A DNA stretch of 42,739 nt from Reticulascus tulasneorum (GCA_001557505.1 LSAX01000016.1:1-42739), one strand, 5' to 3'. Counted from the first letter of the stretch, positions 1-11,977 are shown. Numbers and translations: made by a program. Notes: generated from the letters alone by a model not told the origin.

Positions 1-440
1 TACTATGTAAGAATCAAATTCTATAAATTCTTCATTAGAATCTATGAAATCTGGATATTGATAACTTCAATATCATTGATGACCCTCTACTGAAATACTC
101 ATAGAAGGATCATTAACTTCATCCATTAAATATAATAGTTTAAATGAGGGAAAGGCAATCAGTATTAATATAATTGCAGGAGTTATTGTTCAAATTAACT
201 CTATTAAAGTACCATGATTTAAATATTTATGTGAGATAGGTGATTTTTTTTTCAACGTAATATCTTACTAGAGAAAATAAAATTCATCCTACTGCAAACA
301 AAACTAATACTAAATAATACATAATATTATCATGCAATTCTACTAATCCTTCCATTTGAGGAGTAGCACTATCTTGAAAATATTACCTCAAGGAGTTGGT
401 GCGTCTAAATGTGAAAGTAACTTTTTAAAATTATATTCAT
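1..440 (-). pseudogene. cox2: cox2, partial and frameshifted redundant copy
   Basis: This is the 5' part of cytochrome c oxidase subunit 2, from the ATG at 438-440 to the window edge at 1. It duplicates 32810-33250. The frame is broken by an extra T near 243-252, a missing two bases near 380 and a missing A near 420. The intact counterpart shows these to be sequencing or assembly errors, not a real pseudogene. Confidence 0.9.
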
Positions 441-531
441 AATATCTTATTATATATTTATACACGTAATAGTCCTATCTTATTATTATATTTATTATAG
501 AATAAAGGAATTAAAATTATTTTTGATAATA

Positions 532-602
532 GCAATGATAAGTTAATTGTAAGTTCATCTGTTTCCACCGGATAATTGTCGGTCCGAACCCGGTTTGATT
601 CA
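532..602 (+). tRNA. tRNA-Gly(UCC)-like copy on plus strand (redundant reading)
   Basis: Redundant reading of the plus-strand element at 33342-33413, with one G lost in the D-loop. See that entry for the structure. Confidence 0.5.
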
Positions 603-790
603 GTTTTATTCTTTTATAAAGAATTTTATTACTATCAAATAAGGAATATTAATTAGTGTCTTTTTTTATTTCTTTCATTTATTCATTCAGTTATTCATTC
701 AGTTATTAATATAAAGTATTAAATACTTTATAAAAGGAAATTTTATCCCCTTTTTATTAAAAGAAAATTATTTAATAATTTTAAAATAAA

Positions 791-1013
791 TTAAGCTACA
801 TATAGTAATAAGAAAGCCATCATTAAAGCAAATAAACCTGTAGCTTCTGAGAAAGCAAATCCTAATATAGCATATGAGAATAATTGACCTCTCATTGAAG
901 GATTTCTAGCTACACCTAAAATTAAGCTCCAAATACTACACCTATTCCTACTCCAGCTCCTATTAACCTGTTGTAGCTAAACCTGTCCCAATTATTCTTG
1001 CAGCTTGTATCAT
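791..1013 (-). pseudogene. atp9: atp9, frameshifted redundant copy
   Basis: Duplicate of atp9 at 33609-33833, two bases shorter (223 instead of 225). Single A bases are missing near 922 and 966, which breaks the frame. The second copy is intact, so this is most likely a sequencing error. Confidence 0.9.
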
Positions 1014-1157
1014 ATCTTAAGACTTTGTTTAATATGTTTAATTTATTTAACAAGAAATAATATAACTTTTATTATTTAGAATTAGGTCATAATTTGTTAT
1101 TTAGAAAATAAATCCATAAATCAGTATACATAAAAGTATTTTTAGGTAAAGATATTT

Positions 1158-1580
1158 TTATTTAGTTAAAAAACTGTTTTGTGAAAAAGTTTTACAAATG
1201 AATTAGACTTAAAAATTTTACTATAGATTGACGACTATCTATTTTTAAAGCATTTTTACCTAATTCAAATACAAATCCTACAGTAATAATCCCAATAAAT
1301 ATAAGTACGATTAATAGTCCATATATTCCATTTTCGTATTCGCTTACTCCAAAAGGATATATAACAAGAATTTCTAAATCTAATAATAAATAAATTAAAG
1401 CAAAAATAAAAAATTTTATACCAAATTGAGTTCTATTTGACCTAAAAAACTATGAAATCCGCATTCAAATATACTATATTTTTCTTGATAAGGATTATGC
1501 GGTGCAAATATAAAATTAAGTAATAAAAATACTAAAGTTAATATAAATACGAATATAAAAAAAAAAGTCATACTACTCAT
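1158..1580 (-). pseudogene. nad3: nad3, frameshifted redundant copy
   Basis: Duplicate of nad3 at 33981-34406, three bases shorter. Losses lie in the runs near 1190, 1213 and 1437. It is intact in the second copy. Confidence 0.9.
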
Positions 1581-3256
1581 TTAATAATTAAATAAATTTG
1601 TACCAATATGGTACCCATACTTAATCATTCTTTATTTATAAATATAAATAGTAATATTATTAAAGTAATAACAGAAATTGTAAAAGCCATAGGGCTAGAT
1701 ATTATTATGTTATTATGTTTAATTTTTACCTTATTAACATCTAGATATGTTTTATTTTTAATTCTATATGGACATTCGCATACATATTTAACTTTCTAAT
1801 AAAGGATTGATTTTGTACTCAGGTGAATAAAAAAAATTTCTCTTATTATAGTTAAATAATATACTCCACCTATAACACTAGTAAGAATAGCAACTAAAGA
1901 TATAAATATATATCCTTTATCTAAAGCTGCACTTAATACCATTTGTTTTCCAAAAATCCTACAAGAGGGGTATACCCATAAAAGAAAAAATTGTTATGGC
2001 TAAACTTAAAGCTAATAAAGGATTTATATAAAAATATCCTTTTAATTGATTAACTAATTGTACAGGAGAATTATCTTTATCCATAAGCTCTTCATGTTCT
2101 TTATTATTACTTACATAATTGTAAAAAGAAAATCCTATTGCTATTAATATAATAAAAGCATTTAAATTACTTATAGAGTATTGTGTAATATAAAATATAA
2201 AAGCTTGAGTAGATTCTATACTTGATATACCTAAAGCTAATAGCATATAACCAACATGGGAAATAGTACTATAAGCAAATAATCTTTTTATTCTAAATTG
2301 TGTTAAACCTACTATTGTACCTACAATTAATGATAATAAAGAACTTATTATTAAACTAAAGGTTCAATTTAAATCTGAGAAGTTATTACTTGTATAATAA
2401 ACTAATTCTAATAAAAATATTAAAATTGAAATTTTAGCAATTATAGCTACAAATGTTGTTACAATAGTTGGTATAGCATCATAAACATCAGGAGATCAAA
2501 AATGAAATGGAGCTGCACTAATCTTAAATAAAAATCCTATACTAAATATTAATAAAGAAAAATTAATATAATAAGGTTTATATCAGTAAGTCATATCATT
2601 AAAATCACTTATACTATTAATTACATATAAACCATCTAAATTAGTAGTACCTGAATTAGTATATAATAAACTAGTACCTAGTAAAATAAAACATGAACTT
2701 AGGCCTCCTAACAAAAAATAAATTAAACCCCCAGTTGTAGATAATTCAGAATTTCTATATATAGTACTTAGTATATATAAACCATAACTTTGTAATTCTA
2801 TTGAAAGAAAAATAGAAACTAAATCATTACTTGATATTAAAAAAACTGCACCTAAAAGAATAAATAATAGAATTAAAGGATATTCGATAATTTTTAAATG
2901 TTCACCTGCCTTATTTATATTATTTATTTTAGAATTTAAAACAAATTGTTTAAATAAGAGATTTTTAAAGAAGCAAATTTTGATACTCAGATTTTTCTAG
3001 GATAAAAACTTGTTAATTGTATAATTAATATACTTATTAAGAAAATAAATATATGAAAGATTTGTGTAATATTAGTTACATGAAGTAAACCCCCGTGTAA
3101 CCCTATACCTTTACTTATAATAGATAAACTCATTGTATCTTGTAAAATACAATATACTAAAGCTAATAAAGCTACTCTATTAAAAAGTATAGCTATATCT
3201 CGTCTTAAAGTGACGGCATTAGAAAGTAATAAAAATAGAATTAAAATCATAATCAT
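1581..3256 (-). pseudogene. nad2: nad2, frameshifted redundant copy
   Basis: Duplicate of nad2 at 34407-36089, seven bases shorter. Open stretches survive at 1959-2246 and 2987-3256. The frame breaks include the A and G runs near 1955-1970, where the second copy has one more A and one more G. Almost certainly an assembly or read error. Confidence 0.9.
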
Positions 3257-3300
3257 TTATATATATATATAACTTACTAAATATTAGAAAAATATTTGTT

Positions 3301-3373
3301 AACCAGGAGGGAAAATCGAATTCCCATTTCTAACTCATGAAATTAGAGTTTTAACCTATTAAACTATCCGGGT
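3301..3373 (-). tRNA. trnM: tRNA-Met(CAU), redundant copy
   Basis: Redundant reading of 36134-36206; see that entry. Confidence 0.85.
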
Positions 3374-3376
3374 GAA

Positions 3377-3451
3377 GGGTGGACACCCTGGATCGAACAG
3401 GGAACATACTGTACCACAAACAGTCGATCTACCAATTGAACTATATCTACC
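3377..3451 (-). tRNA. trnH: tRNA-His(GUG), redundant copy
   Basis: Redundant reading of 36210-36284. Confidence 0.88.
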
Positions 3452-3499
3452 ATTATTCCTTAAAAATATAAATTAAAAAAAAAAGATTTTTTTTAATTT

Positions 3500-3568
3500 A
3501 TGTTGAAGTGATTCGAACACTTAATAGTAAATATCAAAAATTTATGACTTACCCATTAGTCTACAACA
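3500..3568 (-). tRNA. trnQ: tRNA-Gln(UUG), redundant copy
   Basis: Redundant reading of 36333-36401. Confidence 0.88.
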
Positions 3569-3643
3569 TACAGTAGATTATATATGCTAGCTATAAGTAA
3601 TCATTTTAATTTTTATTTAAGATAAATATAAATTTTAATAATT

Positions 3644-3725
3644 TATAGGTGACAAGCATCGAACTTGCATAGTTTAAACTATTCCATCCTAAGTGGAACC
3701 TGTATACCAATTCCAGCACACCCAT
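3644..3725 (-). tRNA. trnL: tRNA-Leu(UAG), redundant copy
   Basis: Redundant reading of 36477-36558. Confidence 0.9.
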
Positions 3726-3791
3726 TTTAATATATTATATAACGAGATTTTATCACAAAAAAAATCTATAAGTTAAATAATATATTTTCTT

Positions 3792-3862
3792 TGGAGATAT
3801 CAGGTATCGAACCTGAATTAATTACTTGCAAAGCAACAGTTTTACCATTAAACCATATCCCC
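3792..3862 (-). tRNA. trnA: tRNA-Ala(UGC), redundant copy
   Basis: Redundant reading of 36625-36695. Confidence 0.9.
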
Positions 3863-3918
3863 TTGTTATGCAAAACTTTGATTTAACTAAGAGTAAATAT
3901 AATTAATATTTAAAAAAT

Positions 3919-3991
3919 TGCTCGTGATAAGACTTGAACTTATAACCAAAATAGCTTCAATATTTTGCTCTACCAATTGAGCTTCACGAAC
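3919..3991 (-). tRNA. trnF: tRNA-Phe(GAA), redundant copy
   Basis: Redundant reading of 36752-36824. Confidence 0.9.
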
Positions 3992-4112
3992 TTATAAACT
4001 AGATAAAAAGATTTAATGTAAAAAATAATAATTTTTTTAATTAGTAATAAATTTTTTTTATAATTCTAGCATAAAAATAGAATTAAACTAATTTTTTTAA
4101 TTAATAAATTAA

Positions 4113-4195
4113 TATCCAAAAAACGACTCGAACGTTTACGAAATTTCATCAGTATTGTTTAAGAATACACTGTCTACCTATTCCAGCATTCGGAT
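4113..4195 (-). tRNA. trnL: tRNA-Leu(UAA), redundant copy
   Basis: Redundant reading of 36947-37029. Confidence 0.9.
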
Positions 4196-4381
4196 TTATT
4201 TTTAATTAAAAAACATTAAAGGATAAACTAGATTTATAAGATTAAAGTACTTTATTATAAATATAATTATAAGATATTACAAATTAGGTGCTAACTGGTA
4301 TTAATAAAAATATATTGGTAATAATGTATAGTCTCAAGGTAAATATAATTAAAAAATACTCAAATCTGTTCTTTTAAACCA

Positions 4382-4454
4382 TAAGGCTAAAGTGACTTGA
4401 ACACTTATAATTACTATCATGAGTAGTATACTTTACCTATTAAGTTATAGCCTC
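4382..4454 (-). tRNA. trnM: tRNA-Met(CAU), redundant copy
   Basis: Redundant reading of 37216-37288. Confidence 0.88.
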
Positions 4455-4461
4455 TTAAATA

Positions 4462-4531
4462 ATGCGGATAAAGGAATTGCACCAATATTTTTGGTCATGA
4501 GCCAAATATGTTACTATTACATTAACCCGCA
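4462..4531 (-). tRNA. trnM: tRNA-Met(CAU), redundant copy
   Basis: Redundant reading of 37296-37366, one T shorter in the anticodon-arm/variable-loop T run. Confidence 0.8.
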
Positions 4532-4534
4532 TAT

Positions 4535-4607
4535 TAGACTAGGCGGGGTTCGAACCCGCGTATATAACATTGAAAGAGTTATGTCTTTACCACTTGACTA
4601 CTAATCC
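4535..4607 (-). tRNA. trnE: tRNA-Glu(UUC), redundant copy
   Basis: Redundant reading of 37370-37442. Confidence 0.9.
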
Positions 4608-4613
4608 TTAAAA

Positions 4614-4684
4614 AGCCTAGTGAAAGGATCGCACTTTCGTATATTGATTACAAAACAATCACATTACTACTATGTTAACCAGAC
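4614..4684 (-). tRNA. trnT: tRNA-Thr(UGU), redundant copy
   Basis: Redundant reading of 37449-37519. Confidence 0.88.
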
Positions 4685-4789
4685 GTAAGATATATTAATA
4701 AATAGTTATTAAAATTAAATAAAATAATTAAATAAAATATATAATTAAATTATTTAACTGTAAATTAGTACTTTGTATCTATATATCTC

Positions 4790-7700
4790 TAGATTTTTAC
4801 AAACAAAGCCTATAATTGTAATATTATGATATCATTATATTACAAACGTAATAATATATTACGTATGTTAGAAATATCTTAAGGTAAGTTTCGTACCTAT
4901 ATGCTTTCAGTACTTCTCTTTAACTAACTTAGCTTTCCTGCCGTGCTTATATCATATATTTACTTAAGTGAAGATAACATCCCTTACAAAAAATTTTTCA
5001 TAATAAATTAATATTGGGCATATAAACAACAGGTAAACCATAGGTTAATAATAATCTTAACATTTTTAGGTGTTAAGCTTCCCGTTCCTTTCGTACAAGG
5101 GTTAATCCTTATTCTATTCAAATTCCCTCTAGAAGATAGAAACCATACTGTCTCACGACGTATTTAACCCAGCTCATGTAACTTTTTAATCGACGAACAG
5201 TCGTACCCTACATAGTTTCTGCATCCATGAGGATAAGTTAAGCCGACATCGAGGTGCCAAACCGCGCACTCATTTTGTACACTCTTGCGCAAATTAGCCT
5301 GTTCTACATGTTATCATAATAAAATTTTATTTCCATTTTTCACAAAATGGTTCAGACTATGTCTTCATTTTTATTTTTATGTATACTTAAACTGTAATTT
5401 ATATATAATTATTTACCACTTACTCACCCTTTAACTGCAAAAGATCCAACACGACGTTTTGATTGTGATAATGAATAAGAAAGATTAGGTTTAAAAAACC
5501 CTCTATAAGTTACTGTAGATAAACTTTTAAAAGAAGAATCTATATCTTTTAATCCACCTTTTCAATTTAATTTAAAAACAGCTCTATCCGCTCTATAACG
5601 TCTAGTTAATCTACCTTTAACTTCTAATCTTATACCCGCCATATTTTTATATTTAATAGAATTAAATATAATTTTAGATAAGTTTTTATGAAGAACTTCT
5701 TCCGGTGTAATATATTTTTTGTTATTTTTGTAATAGTAGAAAAATCAGAAGGACATAACTCTTTTAATGCCATTATAGCTTCTGGAGATCTGTACTTAAA
5801 TTGTTCAGGTATTACATCAATAATTTCTTTAGATATTATTTCAACAGTTTTTTTTATTTCTTTAGGATTATATAACTCTTCTTTTAATAATTGATCTAAG
5901 TTAGTTAGACCTTTTTTTTTAAATTGATACTATCCATAATAGTGATTAAGCTCAAATTTGGATATTTATTTTCTAATAAAGAAAAATCTTTTTTTTATTA
6001 GTTTTACCTCTTTCCATAATCAAATTTACTTTAGGTAAACGTGCTCTATTCAAAAGACCATTTATTCCTTGAAGTACTTTTGTTTTTTGTCTTTTCAATT
6101 TTAAAGATAATGTTTGAGTAAATATATCAGGGTTAAATGTAACAGATTTTAAATTTATTATATTAAATTCAAGTTCCTGATTAAAAGTTTTTAATAAAAT
6201 TTTATTTAATTTATTTAAATAAGTTTCTTCAAATTTAAATTTATTTAAAAAGTAATTTAATTGATATACTCTTAAAACTTTCAGCTCTTCAGAATATAAA
6301 TACTTTATTGTTCTACTTAAATATAATCTTAAATATAAATTTGACCATTTTAAGGACTTGCTTAAAAAGTTATATTTATATAAAAAAAGTTTTTTCTTAT
6401 CTTCTAAACTTTTATAAAAATTAAAATTCTTTTCTTTTAAAGATAAATCAAAATTATTAGAGTTTAATTTAACAATTTTTTCTATTCTTGTATATAATGA
6501 AGAATATCAAGAATTTAATACTTCACTTCTTAAATATACAGAATAGTGATTATATTTTTTTTGTAAAAGTTTTTTTCCTATATTCATAGTATATAAAGTA
6601 ATTTTAATTTTAGAATTAGTATGTTTTGTTTCTATTTTACTTACATAAATTCTTCTTAAATAAAAACGTCTTTTTTTATATGCTCCGTTTTTAGAATCAA
6701 TAAATCTATCATTTTTAAAATATAAATTAAAATAATTTTGAATTATTTTATTTGTATTAATAGTATCCATGTGTACATTTTTAACTCTATTTTTATAAAA
6801 TGAATAGATAGTATTTTTTCATTCTTTAGATACTGGAGGTAAATATCTAATTTTTCCTACATCACTTGTTCTAGTATTAAAAGGCATTAACTTATACTTA
6901 TTATTAAGGTTAGAATCAAAAATATGAAGATTTGTATTTTTCTTTTGCATAGTTATCTAAGATTTGATTTAATTTTATTTTTTTTCGTAAGTATACATAA
7001 TAAAAATGTTGGGTGTTAAAAAGGATTATTGTTAGCATAACTCACCTTATAGTCGTTGAACGATTTTATCTCATATTTTTATGCTAAGATAAATTTCGCT
7101 TCAAATTTACTTATATAAGTAATTCTTGAAATTAACCCAATATGTTATCAATAATTAAAAATTATTGAAGGACAAACATCCCTAGCGTAGCTTTTCCAAT
7201 AATCCAAGATCTTTCCTTTTTGCATCTTGTGATCCTATGCCCTGCTTACGCAACTGTAAGATTTGTTGTTAATCAAACAGTAAGGCAAGATTTAGCCGTT
7301 GAGCTTTTTAAGTATTATACATAATTATTACGATGTAATAAATATAAAAATATTAGAAAAAAAATTCATAATATTTTCTCTCTACTTCTAATTTCTTTTT
7401 AGATAAAATCTTACCTAACTTCGATACATAACCCACGCGATAATAAAAAAATTACGGTGGGTATGCACAATTGTATAAGATAAAATAAAGTAAAACTACA
7501 TAAAATCACAAACATCTATATAATTCAATCCTTACAACATGTAATTAAACATAATTATAATTCAATCCTCATAACATCTAATTTTTAGACACACCCATTT
7601 ACTCTTTATGGGGTCTGTGCCCCACATAAACTGTCTCCTAACAATAGTTCCTTCCCTAAGGCTACTTATATTAAATAAGTTAAACTAGGTTAACTCTTAC

Positions 7701-9790
7701 TTCAAAAGAAATAAGGATAAATTCTGAAATATGGTAAAATAATAAAGGATTTTCATTTTTATTTTATCAATATACCTTATAATCTAAAATCTTTTTAGCC
7801 ATACTTTATAATTAGTAACAGTAAAGCTGCATAGGGTCTTCTCGTCTAACTAGAGGTAAACTGTATCTGCACAGCTATTCCAATTTCACTGAGTCAATCA
7901 TAGAGACAGCTGTTGTATCGTTACATCATTCATGCAAGACCGCATTTAACGGCCAAGGCATTTCGCTACCTTAGGACCCTCACGTTAAGGCCGCCATTAA
8001 CCGGGGGTTCCGTCAAAACCAAATTTTTTTACCCAATTTGATTTCTCTGTTAACCAGCCGGGATCGGGCAGACATCACACTCAATACTTAGATTTTTCAT
8101 CTTTTAGCGAAGTGCTGTGTTTTAATTAAACAGTCGTACAACATTATTTTATGCTTCTTCCTTTTTACTTGATATTAATCAAGATTAATGAGCTCTCCTT
8201 ATCCCGAAGTTACGGTAGTCAATTTGCCGAGTTCCTTTATGATTGTTATCTCATTTACGCCTTCGTATTCTCTACTAACTTACTTGTTTCAGTTTCTAGG
8301 TACGGTTATTTTCTCATATTTTTTTACTCCACTCATCTATTGAGTTTATTGTGTTTCATATAATATTATTTACTTTTTTTCCAGCACATTCTTCACTTAG
8401 AAATGTTGTCAATTAGTAAAAAAAGATTTACTCATCGTTCAAACCTTTAGATTTTAAACTTAGAGGCCGTTACTTAATTAGAGCCATAAGCTTTAGGCGG
8501 AGGATTTTTATTTCCTTCTTATTCGTTACTCATGTCACCATTCTCACTTGAATTCTTTGTTATATATTTCTTTAAAAAGAAATATCTTAATTTAATTCAA
8601 TGTTCTGCTACCCCATAAAATTACGATAATATATTTATATATAGTAAAATATGGACAAGGTGTCGGTATATAGTTTAGATCCGTTAAATTTTTGATGCTT
8701 TTAAACCTTAACAAGCGCTCTGCTACGAGATCTTCAAATTATGACTGCTTCTAAGCCCATCTCCTTGTCGACTTTAATAAAAACCTTCTTAATTTCACTT
8801 AACTAATAATTTTGGAACCTTAACTCTTGTTCTGGGCTGTTTCCCTTTTGACATACAACCTTATCATTCTATGTCCGATAATCCAAGATCCATCTTTGCC
8901 ATTCCGAGTCTACATACTCACCGATAAAATCATCACGATCCCCCGATATGCACAAAATAAAAATATAGTTTTATAATTACTTAAAAAATAACTTTAAAAT
9001 TTTTATATCTTGCCTGAGATTAAATTCTGTACCTGCTAAGATGTTACTCAGATTGCCTACTGTTATAGGTTTCGCAGAAAACCAGCTATCCTAGTCAGTG
9101 TTGTCTTTCACTTACCTACCACGATTCTTCGGATATCTTTGCTACGATATACCGTTCGGACTTTTATAATCCTGATCATGGTAAAATCACCAGGCTTCGG
9201 GTCTAACTTTAGACACTTTTCATTATTTTAATGATTGGTTTATCTACGCTTATACTCGCATCTAATGTTAACTAGGTGACCCATTATGCAAAAGGTACGT
9301 TCTTACTTACTAATTTAGCTTGAACTGCTTATAAAATTACTATTTCAAATCAAATTCCCTCACGGTACTCTGTTCACTATTGCTTATGTATTATATTTAG
9401 CCTTTGAGGAAGGTTCCCCATTAAATTCAAACAGTTTTTTGACCATTTTACTTATTAAATTATAGGCTGTTCTATTTTCACTCACGCTAATAATAGAATC
9501 TCTTTTGATTTCTTTTCCTAAAGTTACTAAGATATTTCAATTCACTTCGTTAATTATTTGATTTCTCTTAGAGTATATATTTATGATTAAATTAAAATAA
9601 ATAAATTTAATTACTCTTTAATACATAGCTTAGATATCCTTAATAATTTCTTTATATACTTATATATAAATATATATATATATATATTCTATATCCGTTA
9701 CATTTCTATTAAATCTAGGTATTATATATTCCTTTAAAAACATAAGATTTTTTTTCTTTTTATTATTTAAATTTTTATATAAATTTCCTA
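4790..9790 (-). rRNA. rnl: Large subunit rRNA (rnl), redundant copy with intron 5304-7177
   Basis: Redundant reading of the rnl gene at about 37620-42620. The ends are estimated. The exons flank the intron at 5304-7177, which carries a frameshifted reading of rps3. This copy extends through the 5' end with better quality than the second, which is cut off by the window edge. Confidence 0.85.
5409..6950 (-). pseudogene. rps3: rps3, frameshifted redundant copy
   Basis: Duplicate of rps3 at 38245-39789, three bases shorter. Single T losses lie in long T runs near 5715, 5920 and 5990 and break the frame. Intact in the second copy, so this is most likely an error. Confidence 0.9.
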
Positions 9791-9836
9791 TTTATAGTCT
9801 CAGGTTACATAAATTTACATTCATATTACTTTATTT

Positions 9837-9908
9837 CAGATTATTCAGATTTGAACTGAACTATTCTCCTACCCAAAAGGAGTTCCTAACCATCCCGGAC
9901 CTAATCTG
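9837..9908 (-). tRNA. trnP: tRNA-Pro(UGG)
   Basis: The complement folds into a full cloverleaf: a perfect 7-bp acceptor stem (CAGATTA with TAATCTG), a 5-bp anticodon stem CTCCT/AGGAG around TTTGGGT (anticodon TGG), and a T-arm TTCAG/CTGAA with loop TTCAAAT. It lies just upstream of rnl in the direction of transcription, next to tRNA-Ser(UGA). A truncated, one-base-deleted second reading ends the window (from 42669). Confidence 0.92.
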
Positions 9909-9916
9909 TGTCTATA

Positions 9917-10069
9917 CTAATTTGATTTATAATTACTAAAATAGTATTTATTTTTATATAGCTTACCTGATTTATTAGAATTTTCTTTATAAATTTTAGG
10001 TTTATCATTATAAGCATTAGAGTAAGATACAATAGGAATGATTTTTTTATTACTCTTTATCCTATATTT
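9917..10069 (-). pseudogene. Decayed fragment resembling the N-terminus of a GIY-YIG homing endonuclease ORF
   Basis: The 200-base gap between tRNA-Pro and tRNA-Ser(UGA) holds an open frame of 50 codons with no ATG, closed by TAG at 9917-9919. Its peptide includes IVSYSNA, then KIYKENSNKSG and a lysine/tyrosine-rich tail. As I recall the family, this resembles the leader of fungal mitochondrial GIY-YIG intron endonucleases (a YSNA-like segment, then KENKNKSGIY). The GIY itself is not preserved, and no catalytic part follows. I infer a remnant of a lost intron ORF. It could also be chance similarity. Confidence 0.4.
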
Positions 10070-10111
10070 TTAATTAATATTTGTTTAAAAAGAAGCAAGA
10101 TCTTCTAAATA

Positions 10112-10196
10112 CAGAGAATGCAGGATTCGAACCCACGGTGATTTTCATCACAATTAGACTCAAGTTAACCGCTTTAGACCACTCAGCCAATTCTCT
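10112..10196 (-). tRNA. trnS: tRNA-Ser(UGA)
   Basis: The complement gives a perfect 7-bp acceptor AGAGAAT/ATTCTCT, an anticodon loop CTTGAGT (anticodon TGA), a long class II variable arm (GTGAT paired with ATCAC) and a T-arm with GGGTTCGAATCC. The length of 85 is normal for serine tRNAs. Confidence 0.92.
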
Positions 10197-10215
10197 TTTT
10201 GACGAACTAAACGCC

Positions 10216-10242
10216 AAATGTATCCTTAATAAGGATACATTT
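10216..10242. terminator. Perfect hairpin between orf466 and tRNA-Ser(UGA)
   Basis: A 12-bp perfect inverted repeat (AAATGTATCCTT and AAGGATACATTT) encloses a 3-base loop. It lies in the 288-base gap 10197-10484, downstream of orf466. A role in transcript end formation or processing is a guess. The remaining gap is AT-rich, with a shorter near-palindrome around CCTTAATTAAGG near 10355 and no gene. Confidence 0.45.
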
Positions 10243-10484
10243 TAACCTACTAAATCCTGGAACTTTAGGTTTATTTTTCATATAATAAATATTAAAAACC
10301 TTTTAAGCCACGCATAATTTTTTCTTATGTATAAGTAAGAAAAATAATAATTACCTTAATTAAGGCAATTCTTTATATTCTAACTTAGATAAACCAGTTG
10401 TTGATATATTAACCTATTTTTTAATATACTTGTATTATTATTAATACTTCTATAAATTTTAATTCTTTATTAAATTAAAATTTA

Positions 10485-11885
10485 TTATCTTATTTCCGGC
10501 ATTTCATATTTCTTTCTAAGATGATGTTCATTAAGTAAATGTATTATTACAGATCCTTTATTTATTGGAGTAAAAGGAGGAGAAACTATTTCTGTCTCTA
10601 TTTTGCTAGCACCCTGTTTATAAAAGATTAGCCGGTTTTGATGACTTACTTTGTGAGGGTTATAAAGTTCATATCTGAAACCTCAATCAGCCGGAACTTT
10701 TACAAAAAAATTCTCGTTGTTAGCTATTATCCTAACAGTATGAGGTAATTTTACATCTTCTATTAACATATGAGATATATGTCTTGTTATACCATTTACA
10801 GTTTCTTCACTACCTATTCAAGGTACAGGAGGAAAAATTGAATCATTATAAGCAATCATGTCTTCTAATCTTTCAAAGGAACCGGTAAACATATAAATTG
10901 ATGTCAAAGAAGTCATATTCGCAGTACTAAATATAGTATGATATGGAATAAGGAAAGATACATGTGCATTAGAATCTGTAGAAACAGCATATAAATCTTT
11001 TAATAAACCCGCCTCGTGTGCTCTAAAATGTGCACGAGCATTAGCAAAATACCCAAGAATTTCTCTATCATTTGAAGTAAAAACTCCGGGATCAATATTA
11101 CCTGTTCCATAAAAAAACCCAATAGGCATTTGATTAGTATTAGGGTATACTACATTAATCATGTCATTTGGAGGAGTAGTGGCTCTTCCGGGTTCTTGAA
11201 GATAATGAATATAAGGTGAATAATCATCTAAATGAGTCTTAAATATGTTTATAAAACCATCTTTAAAAAAAATATTAAAGTTTTCTTCAAATAAATAAAG
11301 AAATATTGTAATATTTAAACAACAAGCCATACTATCAGCTAAATCCGGGAAAACTTGAGCTATTAGTGGAATAATATAAAGTTTATTAAAAAAACGAAGT
11401 AAAATTGCAATTATGTATATACACATATACATTTGTATAAATAATCATTTATTTGATCAAATTTTATCAAGATATTCTGTTATTATACCCATAAATAGTA
11501 AAAAAAAAATAAAATTTGAAATTACGTTTATTATTATTAATAATAGTAGAATATACAAATAATAAGGAAGGCTATTTAAAATTTCAATTGAATTTAAACA
11601 TCAACCTATTAAATACATAATAAAAGATCATTTTAATAGCATAAGTAACTTCTTTTTTCAAGTTAAAGGTACTAATTTTTCTCCTTTAATACGTTTATCT
11701 AGTATATTTCTTCTTTCTTGAAAAAAGAAAATAGTAGAAATAAATCATGACGATCAAAGTAACATGTTAATTAAAGATATAGTTATGTCTTTATATTCGA
11801 AGAACTGTGGGATATAATCAAAAAGTATATCAATGCCTAATTTTATAATGAAAGGATTAATTATTAGAAAAGTAGTTAATATCAT
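10485..11885 (-). CDS. orf466, membrane-anchored protein of an unknown three-member family
   Basis: Read with UGA as Trp, this frame runs from an ATG at 11883-11885 to a TAA at 10485-10487 and gives 466 aa. The N-terminal roughly 190 residues are strongly hydrophobic with several predicted membrane segments. The shared motif KWSFIMYLIGW lies near residue 85 and RFFNK...PLI...FPDLADSM near 160. A soluble C-terminal half follows, with the family motifs GSFERLEDMIAYN, PWIGS, RYELYNP, FYKQ and a final LRKKYEM...R. Its relatives are the ORFs at 12675 and 15213. It lies between tRNA-Ile and tRNA-Ser(UGA). I recognise no known family; there is no LAGLIDADG, GIY-YIG or polymerase motif. The in-frame UGA at 10818-10820 would end a standard-code reading early. 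Confidence 0.8.
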
Positions 11886-11977
11886 ATATAAGTATTTATG
11901 TTTTGAAAAAAGTATAATTAAATTTATTTAACAATGAGCCAAGCGTTAAGTATATATTATTATATTGGTATATACTT

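Larger units (their letters stand above)
1..9900. repeat. Terminal direct repeat, first copy (assembly overlap)
   Basis: This stretch matches 32810-42739 from end to end and differs almost only by single-base changes in homopolymers. It is 30 bases shorter overall. Examples are 9 T against 8 near 243-252, missing bases in atp9 near 922 and 966, and in rps3 near 5715, 5920 and 5990. The pattern is that of redundant ends of a circular molecule in a long-read contig, not of a biological duplication. Genes listed below 9900 are therefore second readings of the genes above 32810. Confidence 0.95.

Noticed and set aside
8151..8363. Plus-strand ORF of 70 codons (and its twin at 40990)
   Set aside because: It lies inside conserved rnl sequence and is a shadow of the rRNA.
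9660..9690. (AT)n run near 9661-9687 (also 42505-42530) as an origin of replication
   Set aside because: It is a simple AT repeat within the 5' part of rnl; nothing specific for an origin is visible.
1..9900. A real large duplication of the cox2-to-rnl segment, with five pseudogenes
   Set aside because: The differences are almost only homopolymer-length changes and the copies sit exactly at the two contig ends, which is the signature of circular-genome overlap.
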